Positions 41,934 to 50,719 of a stretch of DNA of 64,000 nucleotides are shown piece by piece. Numbering within the stretch: the first letter of the stretch is position 1; every line of letters begins with the position of its first letter. The notes under the pieces are model-generated. The model saw nothing but the letters and a program-made list of their open reading frames with translations. It did no database searches and was not told where the DNA came from. The DNA is from Rhizobiaceae bacterium MnEN-MB40S. GTDB taxonomy: Bacteria; Pseudomonadota; Alphaproteobacteria; Rhizobiales; Rhizobiaceae. The DNA lies in contig BRLC01000004.1 in the NCBI GenBank assembly GCA_024343425.1, positions 264,378 through 328,377 of the forward strand. Reading direction: 5' to 3'. Position numbers and translations under genes: made by a program.

Positions 41934-42538
41934 TGTTTGCTCCTTGCTGGGCGGTTCGAATCAATCGAAAGCACCGCTTGGTGCGTCGGAAAATCCGACA
42001 CGAGAAGTTTTCCATTGCATGCAGTTGGCGGGATGCAGGCAACCAGCCAACTGCATACAATTCCACAGCGGGGGCGACTGCGCACCCCGCTCGCATACCT
42101 GTCTTGTCCTTCGTGTCCCCGCACTTCGGGAGACATCACCGGACGGTCGTGATTTTTTCAACGGTCGTGGCAGCCGACTCTCACAGCGAGCTCGCTATGG
42201 CCTACAAGGCGACCGCAGATGGATCGCCAAACCGTCGATTTTCAAGGAATTGCGCTCCGAGACATGCCCGCAATCCTGAAAGAAAGCCTTGTCGGACGGC
42301 GTTTTGTCCGCCGAACTCATCGTCAAGGGTAGGCACGCTCCGTTGGGATGTCAAGGTTGTTACGGCTAAATTTTAGGCGATCTATGATTGAGATTAAATT
42401 TTAATCACGCGGAATAATTGTGCATCGCACTACGATTCTTCGCAGATGCAGCAGCCTCACTCGGCTCCCCATCCGCGCCTGCTTGATCGCCCGGCGACAG
42501 GACAATCCAAGCCGGCGTGACGGGATCAACAAACCCGG
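41934..42538. other. Non-coding region with a large stem-loop upstream of the 90-residue gene
   Basis: No supported gene lies in these 605 bases. ATGCAGTTGGC (42019-42029) and GCCAACTGCAT (42046-42056) form a perfect 11-bp stem around 16 bases. Smaller hairpins, GCACC-gctt-GGTGC and GTCGGA-aaa-TCCGAC, stand at about 41971-41999. All lie 40-125 bases before the 90-residue gene start and could be a structured leader or an operator. Confidence 0.45.
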
Positions 42539-43312
42539 TCAGTCCCGAAAACCGGGATCAAGGCGATCGGCGAGCCGCATCTGTGCGTCCCATTCGAGCA
42601 GCAGGTCGCCGTCATCGAACGCCATCTGGTCATATTGCTCGGTGACGCGGCGCGCGACAGTTTCGTCCACGGGTTTGAGAGGCACGCCCATGGACAGCGT
42701 CGATTCCTGAATTTCACAGGCCCTGTTGAGGTAGAACATGTTGGAAAACATCTGCGCGGCGTTTTCACCGACCGTCAGCAGGCCGTGATTTCTCAGAATG
42801 AGCACCGGATGCGCGCCGAGATCCCTTGTGATTCGTTGGCGCTCATCCAGATCGAGCGCAATGCCCTCGAAATCGTGATACGCGACCCGGCCGTAAAATT
42901 GCAGCGCAATCTGATTGAGGGGCATGAGACCTTCCTTGAGGCTGGAAACGGCCACGCCCGAGCGCGTATGTGTGTGCATTACCCAGGCCGCGTCGTGGCG
43001 TTCCATATGGACCGCGCTGTGGATCGTGAAACCCGCCGGATTCACGCGGTGGGGGCTGGGGGCGACCTTGGCGCCGTCGGTATCGATCTTCACAAGAGAG
43101 GACGCGGTGATCTCTTCCCACAGAAAGCCATAGGGATTGATCAGAAAATGACCGGGTTCGTCAGGAACCCGCGCCGTAATATGCGTGTAGATGATGTCGG
43201 TCATCTTGTAATAGGCCGCGAGCCTGTAACAGGCGGCAAGCTCTACCCGCGTCTGGTATTCGGCGTCGCTCATTGCAGATGTTCCGGCAGATGTCTCGCT
43301 CGTGCTTAGCAT
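42539..43312 (-). CDS. Class II aldolase/adducin-family protein
   Basis: A 257-residue protein of the class II aldolase/adducin fold. Zinc ligands are visible in THTRSGVAVSS (VMHTHTRSG) and in LRNHGLLTVGE near residue 185; the acidic residue lies before them. Relatives include L-fuculose-phosphate aldolase and many non-aldolase decarboxylase or hydrolase-like members. The divergent hydroxyacid dehydrogenase gene and a TetR gene with a shared operator put it in a small regulated pathway. Its substrate cannot be deduced. Confidence 0.78.
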   Translation of the reverse strand: MLSTSETSAGTSAMSDAEYQTRVELAACYRLAAYYKMTDIIYTHITARVPDEPGHFLINPYGFLWEEITASSLVKIDTDGAKVAPSPHRVNPAGFTIHSAVHMERHDAAWVMHTHTRSGVAVSSLKEGLMPLNQIALQFYGRVAYHDFEGIALDLDERQRITRDLGAHPVLILRNHGLLTVGENAAQMFSNMFYLNRACEIQESTLSMGVPLKPVDETVARRVTEQYDQMAFDDGDLLLEWDAQMRLADRLDPGFRD

Positions 43313-43464
43313 TTCATCCTCTCTTGCCCGCGCCGACCGCCCTGATCATCGCGCGGCCGCGGGGCCTTTTGCAGGTGAACAGAGCGCACACTATACGCTC
43401 CGGCGCTCCATGTCGGGAGACGTCGCCCTCTTCAGGCATAGCAGCGCTCAGCTTTACTCTTTAA

Positions 43465-43479
43465 TATACATTTGTATAA
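43465..43479. promoter_or_regulatory. Candidate TetR operator between aldolase and hydroxyacid dehydrogenase genes
   Basis: TATACA-TT-TGTATA is a perfect palindrome at 43465-43478 within the 324-base divergent promoter region. On the minus strand the extended site TTATACAAATGTATA matches the site in front of the TetR gene at 44692 in 14 of 15 bases. Nothing else is recognised in this gap. Confidence 0.5.
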
Positions 43480-43636
43480 CTAGACCGTAAGTGCAAGAAA
43501 AGCAATTCAGTCGCAGACGCCAATCCAAACCTGTTTGTCACCAACGCCAATTCCGGATTGATAACTGCGAGCCGCGCGATCTGCGGTTCAGAACAGCAAT
43601 GCCCCGCGCAAGAAATCAAGGTGGAGATTTTTGAAC

Positions 43637-44593
43637 ATGGCGATCGCGGAAACGATTCACGGCGTTCTTCTAAGCGAAACCATGGACCTGAAATCTTTCT
43701 ACGATCTTGATTTCGGCGACAGGGCCAGAGACGTTCGCCTTCTTAATCCCGATGAGGTGCAAGATCCCGGCGCAATCCGTTTTGCGGTTTGCTGGCTGCC
43801 CGGACCCGACGCCTTTGCGCCCTATCCCAATATGGAAATGGCGATGTCCGTCGGGGCCGGCGTCGACGCCCTGCTCAATCATCCGGGTCTCGGTGACGAC
43901 GTTGCGATTTGCAGGGTCAGGGACCCGCACCAGGCGGACCTGATGGCGGGCTACGCCGTCCATGAGGTTTTGCACGTGGAACGCGGCTTTGCGCAAATGC
44001 AGGCCGATCAGGACGCCGCACAGTGGCGGCCGCTGCCAATGCGTGCGCCCAAGGAATTGAAAGTCGCCGTTCTTGGGCATGGAACCATGGGAGCCGCCGT
44101 CGCCCGGGCTCTCGCCCGCCTGGGCTTTTCCGTCACGGTCGCCTGTCGCCGCCCGCCTCGCGATCCCGAACAAGGCGTCACATACACCACAGGCGACGGC
44201 GCCGTCATGCAAGCGGTCGATGGAGCGAAAATGGTGATCAATGTCCTGCCTTTGACACCGCAAACCGAGAATGTGCTCAACAAGGATCTGTTCGAGCGGC
44301 TTGCAACGGGAGCCTGGCTCGTGCAGATCGGTCGCGGCGAACATCTGCATGAAGAAGACTTCATTGCGGCGCTCGACAGCGGCCAGCTGAGCGGCGCCAG
44401 CCTGGATGTGTTCCGCGAGGAGCCCCTGCCTGCAGATCATCCGTTTTGGCAGGACCGGCGGTTGCGCATTACCCCGCACATTGCGAGCGACTCCATGCCC
44501 TACATCGTGTCCGAACAGGCCTTGTTGTCCGCAAGGGAGCTTCTGGCGGGTCAACCGCTCAGCCTGGCCGTCGATCCCACGCAGGGATACTGA
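43637..44593 (+). CDS. D-2-hydroxyacid dehydrogenase (glyoxylate/hydroxypyruvate reductase A-like)
   Basis: A 318-residue NAD(P)-dependent dehydrogenase. The Rossmann motif is AVLGHGTMGAAVARALARLG, followed by MVINVLPLTPQTENVLNKD, the catalytic Arg in VQIGRGEHLHEEDF, LDVFREEPLPADHPFW with the acid, and the catalytic His in RITPHIAS. The combination matches the GhrA branch. The start is uncertain: an in-frame TTG at 43631 sits nearer to the GGTGGAG site. It probably reduces a 2-keto acid made in the aldolase/aminotransferase pathway. Confidence 0.82.
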   Translation: MAIAETIHGVLLSETMDLKSFYDLDFGDRARDVRLLNPDEVQDPGAIRFAVCWLPGPDAFAPYPNMEMAMSVGAGVDALLNHPGLGDDVAICRVRDPHQADLMAGYAVHEVLHVERGFAQMQADQDAAQWRPLPMRAPKELKVAVLGHGTMGAAVARALARLGFSVTVACRRPPRDPEQGVTYTTGDGAVMQAVDGAKMVINVLPLTPQTENVLNKDLFERLATGAWLVQIGRGEHLHEEDFIAALDSGQLSGASLDVFREEPLPADHPFWQDRRLRITPHIASDSMPYIVSEQALLSARELLAGQPLSLAVDPTQGY

Positions 44594-44691
44594 GTTGACT
44601 TCACCGTCCAATCCAGGCGTCCCCGAGGGAGCGAATTCTTGAAAAATGCCGCACGAGAGGACCACGCAATATTCTTGCTTTCGACGTATAA

Positions 44692-44706
44692 TTATTCAAA
44701 TGTATA
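44692..44706. promoter_or_regulatory. Candidate autoregulatory operator before the TetR gene
   Basis: TTATTCAAATGTATA differs by one base from the site at 43465-43479 and lies 49 bases before the regulator start. This is the expected pattern for a self-controlling TetR repressor that also controls the aldolase and dehydrogenase promoters. Confidence 0.5.
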
Positions 44707-44754
44707 ACTACTGATGTCTCGGCCAGGGTGGCCGGGGGACTACGGAAACAGGAA

Positions 44755-45411
44755 ATGAGCAGGAAAGCCTTTCAGCGCCTGTCACTCGACGACCGTCGGC
44801 GAAGCCTTATGGAGGCGACGCTCGTCTGTGTCGCCCAACACGGGTTGCACGGAGCAACTGTCCGCAGGATCGCCGAGGAAGCCGACGTCACCGCTGGTCT
44901 TGTGAGGCATTATTTCGGCAGCAAGGACGAAATGATCAGAACCGCCTACGCCTATCTGGTCGGACAGTTGACCGCCCGGGCCAGCGACAGCGCCAGGCAA
45001 ACTGAAGGAGACGCGGATCGACAACTGCGCCAGTTCCTGCGTGCGAATGTGACCCTACCCAACCTCTCGGAGCAGAAGGTTTCGCTGTGGGCCACGTTCA
45101 TTGGACGGGTGCGCTACGATCCGCAATTCGCCGAGATACACCGGGAGGGCTACAGGGAGTTTCTCAACCTCCTCGAGGCGCTGGTCGAGCCGGTGCTCAT
45201 GGCCCACAAGCGACCGCACAGCGCCACGATCTGCAAACGACATGCGATTGCGCTGAACGGGCTGATTGACGGGCTGTGGATGGAAGGCTCGCTGAATTCC
45301 GGCCTCTACAGCCAGGCGCTTCTTCCCGACATTCTCGTCGAAGCGAGCGAAAGGCTGCTGGGCCTTCCGCCGGGCTCGCTATCGAAACCCCGGACAACTC
45401 AGGAACAGTAA
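44755..45411 (+). CDS. TetR-family regulator (BetI-like)
   Basis: A 218-residue repressor. The N-terminal helix-turn-helix is RRSLMEATLVCVAQHGLHGATVR then RIAEEADVTAGLVRHYFGSKDEM; the C-terminal domain (LSLWATFIGRVRYDP-like region, ALNGLIDGLWMEGSL) is of the BetI type. The start MSRKAFQRLS is chosen at 44755. It lies 11 bases before an aminotransferase gene and shares an operator motif with the aldolase promoter. Confidence 0.82.
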   Translation: MSRKAFQRLSLDDRRRSLMEATLVCVAQHGLHGATVRRIAEEADVTAGLVRHYFGSKDEMIRTAYAYLVGQLTARASDSARQTEGDADRQLRQFLRANVTLPNLSEQKVSLWATFIGRVRYDPQFAEIHREGYREFLNLLEALVEPVLMAHKRPHSATICKRHAIALNGLIDGLWMEGSLNSGLYSQALLPDILVEASERLLGLPPGSLSKPRTTQEQ

Positions 45412-45422
45412 AGACAGACATC

Positions 45423-46619
45423 ATGCGCTATGCAGGAATTACCGATCGTCTCGCCGAACTCGGCGGCGAAAAATGGGCCGTCCACAACGCCGCCCGGGAC
45501 AGGGCTGCGGCCGGCGAACAGATCATCGAACTGACCATCGGCGAACCCGACATTCCGGTTGACCCGGCGCTGATCGACGTGTGCGAAGCCTCGATGCGCA
45601 GGGGCCGGACCCACTACTCCAACGGCCGTGGGGAAGCCGGGCTTCTCGACGCGCTGGTCGACAAATACAAACCACGCTATCCGGACATCACCACGCAAAA
45701 CGTTCTCTGCTTTCCCGGCACGCAAACGGCTTTGTACGCCGCGATCATCGCGCTCGTCGACGCGGGCCAGGGCGTTCTCGTCGGCGATCCTTACTATGCG
45801 ACCTATGCAGGCGTGATTCGCGCGTCCGACGCCGTTCTCCAACCTGTGCCGCTCAGAATAAAGCATGGCTTCGTCATGCAGCCCGAGGATCTGAAGGCGG
45901 CCGTTACGCCGCAAAGCCGTGTGCTTCTGCTGAACACTCCGCATAATCCGACCGGGGCCCTTCTCGACATCGAGACGATTGCAGAACTCGGCGAGATCGC
46001 TCGCGATCACGATCTCTGGATCGTCTGTGACGAGGTCTACGAGGACCTGATTTTCGAAGGCGTCTTCGCCTCTCCCCTGGAAATCGAGGAACTGCGCGAG
46101 CGCACGATTGTCGTGTCCTCGATTTCCAAGACCTTCGCCGCGACCGGCTTTAGAAGCGGCTGGGCAATTGGTCCTGCGGAATTCTGCGCCAAGCTGTTGC
46201 CGATTTCCGAAACCATCCTTTTCGGCAATCAACCTTTCATCGCCGACATGACGGAAGCGGCGTTGCGCGGCGCCTTCGACACGGCCGAAAGGATGCGCGA
46301 AAGCTACGCCGCGCGCGTCGATCTCATTTCGTCCGAACTGGCGCCCTGCCCCGACCTGAAGCCGGGCAAGGCCTCCGGCGGAATGTTCGTCATGATCGAT
46401 GTCTCGGATACGGGGCTGGACGGCGAGCAGTTCGCATGGCGGCTCCTCGAGGAACAGGGCGTGGCCGTCATGCCTGGCGCATCCTTCGGTGAAAACGCAA
46501 AGACATTGATCCGCGTAGCCCTAACGGTCCCCGATGAGGTCCTGCGTGAAGCCATGCGGCGCATTCATGTTTTTTCGGACACTCTTCGCGCCGCAGCGCC
46601 ACGAGCAGCCGCGCGATAG
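45423..46619 (+). CDS. Pyridoxal-phosphate aminotransferase, class I/II
   Basis: A 398-residue fold-type I aminotransferase. PLP-site features are PGTQTALYAAI, NTPHNPTGALLD, CDEVYEDLIF, the Schiff-base lysine in SSISKTFAATGFRSGW, and the substrate-carboxylate Arg near LIRVALTVPDE. It is co-transcribed with the TetR regulator. Together with the hydroxyacid dehydrogenase it may interconvert amino, keto and hydroxy acids. The amino acid is not identified. Confidence 0.83.
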   Translation: MRYAGITDRLAELGGEKWAVHNAARDRAAAGEQIIELTIGEPDIPVDPALIDVCEASMRRGRTHYSNGRGEAGLLDALVDKYKPRYPDITTQNVLCFPGTQTALYAAIIALVDAGQGVLVGDPYYATYAGVIRASDAVLQPVPLRIKHGFVMQPEDLKAAVTPQSRVLLLNTPHNPTGALLDIETIAELGEIARDHDLWIVCDEVYEDLIFEGVFASPLEIEELRERTIVVSSISKTFAATGFRSGWAIGPAEFCAKLLPISETILFGNQPFIADMTEAALRGAFDTAERMRESYAARVDLISSELAPCPDLKPGKASGGMFVMIDVSDTGLDGEQFAWRLLEEQGVAVMPGASFGENAKTLIRVALTVPDEVLREAMRRIHVFSDTLRAAAPRAAAR

Positions 46620-46649
46620 GCTTCAAGTCGTGGCGCGGAAGACATCACC

Positions 46650-47020
46650 GCCTTGAGGGGCGGGAAGTATCAGGCAGACCTTCGCACGTTTACCGATCTG
46701 GAGCGGGCGGCTCTGTTCCTGTACCTGCAGAGACGGCGTTCGGCGGTAAGGTGACTGGCCGAATTTTCGGCGTCGACACGTCCGGCGGCGCGCAGTTCAC
46801 CCTAACGCGCCAGGTGACGCTTCTCAAGGACGTTCACGAGCCACTCTCCGGTGTCGTGATCGAGTGTCTTCCCTTGGCGGAGTTCATTAGCCTCTGGCAC
46901 CGGCCGGAGATCTGCGAAGCGTTCGGTGCATTTCGTCTCAAGGAGGTGTCGCTGACCTATTCGGTCAACGACGGTAAGGGCGCGCCTGCGAAGGAGCTGA
47001 TCGTTTCGAATGACCTTTGA
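46650..47020 (+). pseudogene. Remnant of a D12-class (Dam-like) DNA adenine methyltransferase
   Basis: Three pieces of a phage-type Dam are readable. The first, YQADLRTFTDLERAALFLYL, ends in one frame; the second, FGGKVTGRIFGVDTSGGAQ, continues in another, so there is a frameshift near 46735. It runs to GVVIECLPLAEFISLWHRPE and then jumps to EAFGAFRLKEVSLTYSVNDG, which is the usual C-terminus. The intervening block with the catalytic DPPY motif is deleted. The last 89 codons (46751-47020) stay open. It cannot be active. Confidence 0.65.
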
Positions 47021-47091
47021 CTGCACTTCTAACACCATTTGAGAGTACTGTTCTTTACAGCACCTATAGGTTTTGGTGTAGTTTTCCGACT

Positions 47092-47871
47092 ATGCGCAAT
47101 AAAAAGCCAGAAGGCGTCACATACGAAGAAAAGGCACAGATTGAATGGTCAGCTGCTGGGAAGCAGTTTGATCTCCTGAAGACCATTGTTGCATTCGCAA
47201 ACTGCGACGGTGGTGAACTCTGTATTCTAGAGTTTATAGGAGACGAGCGAATGCTTGATTCAGCTAGATTGCATGACTTCGTTTCCAAATATGTGAACCC
47301 GCCAGTTAACGAAATCGTCTCGTTGAAAGCAGAGGATGGGAGCTGGACCATAACAATCGATAAGTCAGCAACCGCTCCGCACGTAATTAAAGAAACCGGC
47401 AACTACAACAACGCCGGAAAACAGAGGCCTGCCTTCCACCCTGGCCAGGTCTATGTCAGACACAGCTCGAAGAGCGAACCTGCCAAAGCGGAGGACCTGC
47501 AACGACTGATCCGCGAAGGCGTTTCTTCCTGGCTGAGCAGCCTTGGAGAAGCCGTCGCAAGAGTTGGTATAATGGAGGACGGCACCGACAAGGGAATACC
47601 CATGAGACTGGTTGCCGATGGACCAGCACTCGAATTGTCATTCAAGGACAATTTTCCGTATTCGGCAGCAGAGCTAGGAAAGCCTTTCGGCAAAACCGCT
47701 GCTTGGATCGGGAAATTGGTCAACAAAGAGGGCATGCGCGATGATGCCCACTACTGCCGACGTCACGACATATATGCCAATCCCATATATGCATTCAGTG
47801 ATGCTGCAATGGAACGCATAGCCGAGATCCTCGGTGAAAGTCCCGACTACAATCCCTATAAAAAGGGGTAA
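47092..47871 (+). CDS. Schlafen/AlbA_2-domain protein
   Basis: A 259-residue protein starting MRNKKPEGVTYEEKAQIEWS. The N-terminal half has the AlbA_2 pattern: a Glu-rich start, IVAFANCDGGELCILEF and, later, PGQVYVRHSSKSEPAKAEDLQRLI. AlbA-like domains bind nucleic acid and are common in mobile islands and defence-linked genes. GC content is clearly below that of the neighbours. It lies between the Dam remnant and the tRNA-Met 3' end, which fits an acquired fragment. Its role is unknown. Confidence 0.65.
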   Translation: MRNKKPEGVTYEEKAQIEWSAAGKQFDLLKTIVAFANCDGGELCILEFIGDERMLDSARLHDFVSKYVNPPVNEIVSLKAEDGSWTITIDKSATAPHVIKETGNYNNAGKQRPAFHPGQVYVRHSSKSEPAKAEDLQRLIREGVSSWLSSLGEAVARVGIMEDGTDKGIPMRLVADGPALELSFKDNFPYSAAELGKPFGKTAAWIGKLVNKEGMRDDAHYCRRHDIYANPIYAFSDAAMERIAEILGESPDYNPYKKG

Positions 47872-47965
47872 AACCAATATCAGGATTGTTCCAGAACCTG
47901 CTGGCAAAAAACCCAGAACCAGCTGGCGCGATTTATCTTTAAATGATTGTTTTTATTATGAAAAA

Positions 47966-48042
47966 TGGTAGCGGGAGAGGGACTTGAACCCCCGACACGC
48001 GGATTATGATTCCGCTGCTCTAACCACCTGAGCTACCCCGCC
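47966..48042 (-). tRNA. tRNA-Met (CAT anticodon, elongator type)
   Basis: The minus strand gives GGCGGGGTAGCTCAG at the 5' end, an anticodon stem GCGGA/TCCGC around ATCATAA (anticodon CAT), GGGGGTTCAAGTCCC as the T arm and an encoded CCA. The acceptor stem GGCGGGG pairs with CCCGCTA with a wobble mismatch at the end. The sequence resembles the elongator tRNA-Met of rhizobia rather than the lysidine tRNA-Ile. Its 3' end faces the low-GC remnants at 46.6-47.9 kb. Confidence 0.92.
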
Positions 48043-48250
48043 AGACCTGTCCGGACACGCCGCGCGAAGCGGCATTAGTCAAGCGCGTTGCCCGCTGCGC
48101 GATGGCGCAACCGGCCGGACCGGCGCGATATAATGGCGCACGCGCGCGGGTGTCAAGCAAAAGCTTGCAGAATTTCCGAAGCGCCTCTTGCACCCCCCTG
48201 CGCCTGCCGATATGCCATCGGCGGGCGAGGATGCAAATGGAAAGAAACAC

Positions 48251-49210
48251 ATGACAAACCGCCCGGCGGTCGCCGTCATCGGCTGTGGATACTGGGGCCG
48301 AAATCACGTCAGAACCATGCACGGGCTTGGCCATCTGGCCGCCGTGGCCGACAGCGACGCCAAGCGCAGCGCGGCGCTGGCGGAAGAATTCAACGTGCCA
48401 GCGATGACGCCCGACGCGGTTTTCGAGAGCGCCGACATCGACGCCGTGGTGCTTGCGCTGCCGGCGCAGTTTCACGCGGCCGGCGCCCTGCGCGCGCTTG
48501 AGGCCGGCAAACATGTGCTGGTCGAAAAGCCGATCGCGCTGAATGTTGTGGACGCGGCCAAGGTTGTCGAGGCGGCCGAACGCACCGGGCTGGTCGCCAT
48601 GACCGGCCATGTGCTGCGCTTTCATCCGGCCTTCGAGGCCATGGAGGCGATGATCGCCGACGGAAAGCTCGGCGCCGTCCGCTACGTCCATTCGCATCGC
48701 GTCGGCCTCGGCAAATTTCACGCGGAAAACGACGCGCTGTGGGATATCGCGCCGCATGACCTGTCGCTGATCATGGCGGTCACCGGCGAGGAGCCGTCCA
48801 CTGTGCGTGGTGAAGGCTCGGCGGTGATCGAGCATTTGAGCGATTTCGCGCATCTTCATCTGACGTTTCCCGGCGGCGTTCGCTCGCACGTCTTCGCCTC
48901 GCGCCTGAACCCCTATCGCGAGCGGCGCCTGACGGTGATCGGCGACGAGGCCATGGCGATGTTCGACGACGTGGCGCCCTGGAACGAGAAACTCTCCTTA
49001 TTCGACCACAAGGTCTGGCATGACGGCGAAGGCTGGCAGTTCGAAACCGCCGAGCCGCGCTATGTCGACATACCGGAAGGTCTGCCCCTGACGCGCGAAT
49101 GCGCGCATTTCATCGAGTGTATCGAAAGCGGGGCGCGGCCGCGCACACCGGTCGCCGACGGTCTGGCGGTGATCCGGATTCTGACGGACGGCACCGTCAC
49201 GCATGACTGA
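48251..49210 (+). CDS. Gfo/Idh/MocA-family oxidoreductase (nucleotide-sugar/WbpB-like)
   Basis: A 319-residue oxidoreductase starting MTNRPAVAVIGCGYWGRNHV, with the Rossmann glycine motif GCGYWG, HVLVEKPIALN near residue 95 and LWDIAPHDLSLI with the catalytic-type His near 170. GGAAAG precedes the ATG. A DegT-type aminotransferase follows 300 bases downstream; such pairs (WbpB plus WbpE) make 3-amino-uronic acids for surface polysaccharides. The pairing supports, but does not prove, that role. Confidence 0.78.
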   Translation: MTNRPAVAVIGCGYWGRNHVRTMHGLGHLAAVADSDAKRSAALAEEFNVPAMTPDAVFESADIDAVVLALPAQFHAAGALRALEAGKHVLVEKPIALNVVDAAKVVEAAERTGLVAMTGHVLRFHPAFEAMEAMIADGKLGAVRYVHSHRVGLGKFHAENDALWDIAPHDLSLIMAVTGEEPSTVRGEGSAVIEHLSDFAHLHLTFPGGVRSHVFASRLNPYRERRLTVIGDEAMAMFDDVAPWNEKLSLFDHKVWHDGEGWQFETAEPRYVDIPEGLPLTRECAHFIECIESGARPRTPVADGLAVIRILTDGTVTHD

Positions 49211-49510
49211 AACCGGCGTCCTCCATTATGGCCGCGGGGAAACGACGCAGTTTCTTAACCTTCGCGCGTGACAATAGACGATCACCTGCAATTACATGCT
49301 GCGAGCGAGTGTGAGTTGGACGCAGGCGCAAATATGTGTAATGACTGCGAAAAGGCTTGATTGAATCGAACTGTGGACGGGGCATAGCAGTCCGTTTCGC
49401 CAAACCGCAAAACAGTCTTTTATAGTGCAATCACGCTGTCTACACGGCCGCGCCCGCGTCGGGATGCACGGGAAACCGGTCACTCACAGTTCGAGGGGAT
49501 AACGACACAC
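49211..49510. other. Intergenic region between oxidoreductase and aminotransferase genes
   Basis: These 300 bases hold no recognised gene, hairpin or repeat. The gap is long for an operon, so the aminotransferase probably has its own promoter here. Confidence 0.3.
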
Positions 49511-50650
49511 ATGCAGTTCATAGACCTTGCTGCGCAGCGCCAGCGCATCGCAACCCGGATCGAACGGGCGGTATCGAAAGTGATCGAGGACGGCCGGTAC
49601 ATTCTGGGGCCGGAAGTCACCGAGTTCGAGGAAAAAATAGCCGACTATGTCGGCGTGAAGCACGCGATCTCCTGCGCCAACGGCACCGACGCCCTGCTGG
49701 TGCCCCTGCTTGCAGCAAAGATAGGACGCGGAGACGCGGTTTTCGTGCCGTCCTTCACCTTCGCCGCCACCGCGGAAGTCGTGGCGCTCGCCGGCGCAAC
49801 GCCGGTTTTCGTCGAAGTCTCGCACGAGACCTACAATATGAGCCCGTCGCATCTCGAGGACGCGATCATCGCCGTGCGCGACGCCGGAGACCTTGAGCCC
49901 AAGGCGATCATACCTGTGGATCTGTTCGGCACGCCGGCCGACTATCCGTCGATCATGGCGATCGCGGACAAATACGGCCTGCGCGTCCTGTCCGACGCGG
50001 CGCAGAGCATCGGCGGCGAAACGCCCGAAGGCATGTGCGGCTCCTTCGGCGATGTCGGCGCAACGAGCTTCTATCCTGCGAAACCGCTCGGCTGCTATGG
50101 CGACGGCGGCGCTATGTTCACCAATGACGACGCCATCATGGAACTGCTGCGCTCCTACGCCTTCCACGGCAAAGGCGAGACGCAGTACGACAATCTCCAT
50201 GTCGGCCTCAACTCGCGGCTCGACACCATCCAGGCTGCAATCCTGCTGGAAAAGCTGGCGATTTTCGATGAAGAACGCGATATGCGCCAGGCCGTCGCCG
50301 ATTATTACAGCGACAATCTGAAAGACCATGTGCGCGTTCCGCACGTGCCGGCCGGCATGCGCTCCGCATGGGCCCAGTTCGCGATCGAGACGTCCCATCG
50401 CGATGCGCTGAAGGCGCATCTGGGAGATAACGGGATTCCCTCCGTGATCTACTACGTCAAGCCGCTGCACCAGCAGCCGGCCTATGCGCACTATCCGACC
50501 GGACCCGGCGCCCTGACAGTGACGGAACAGCTTCCGAAAACGATCCTGTGCCTGCCGATGCACCCGTATCTCGAACGGTCCGACCAGGACCGCATCATCG
50601 AGACGATCACGGATTTCGTGGACTCGCGAAAGGTCATCGCGGCCGAATAG
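49511..50650 (+). CDS. DegT/DnrJ/EryC1-family sugar aminotransferase
   Basis: A 379-residue PLP enzyme starting MQFIDLAAQRQRIATRIERA. Typical blocks are GTDALLVPLLA, FVPSFTFAATAEVVAL, VDLFGTPAD, SDAAQSIGG and the PLP lysine in TSFYPAKPLGCYGDGG. The late YYVKPLHQQPAYAHYP is usual for WbpE-like enzymes. These transfer an amino group to a 3- or 4-keto nucleotide sugar for lipopolysaccharide or capsule sugars. The upstream oxidoreductase would supply the keto sugar. Confidence 0.85.
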   Translation: MQFIDLAAQRQRIATRIERAVSKVIEDGRYILGPEVTEFEEKIADYVGVKHAISCANGTDALLVPLLAAKIGRGDAVFVPSFTFAATAEVVALAGATPVFVEVSHETYNMSPSHLEDAIIAVRDAGDLEPKAIIPVDLFGTPADYPSIMAIADKYGLRVLSDAAQSIGGETPEGMCGSFGDVGATSFYPAKPLGCYGDGGAMFTNDDAIMELLRSYAFHGKGETQYDNLHVGLNSRLDTIQAAILLEKLAIFDEERDMRQAVADYYSDNLKDHVRVPHVPAGMRSAWAQFAIETSHRDALKAHLGDNGIPSVIYYVKPLHQQPAYAHYPTGPGALTVTEQLPKTILCLPMHPYLERSDQDRIIETITDFVDSRKVIAAE

Positions 50651-50667
50651 ATTTCGGACAAGAACGC

Positions 50668-50709
50668 CAAAAAGCCGAGTTCAGTCATTCGACTGACTCG
50701 GCCTTTTTG
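50668..50709. terminator. Terminator between the aminotransferase and mnmA genes
   Basis: GCCGAGTTCAGTC (50674-50686) pairs with GACTGACTCGGC (50691-50702) with one bulged base, flanked by an A run and a T run. It can serve both convergent genes. Confidence 0.85.
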
Positions 50710-50719
50710 TGTCTGGACG

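Noticed and set aside
42019..42056. SAM-II or other known riboswitch
   Set aside because: Only a simple stem-loop is seen; I could not find the pseudoknot or conserved bases of any SAM riboswitch class.
47966..48042. Attachment-site duplication of the tRNA 3' end
   Set aside because: I looked for a second copy of the last 20 or so bases of the tRNA to the left and found none within the window.
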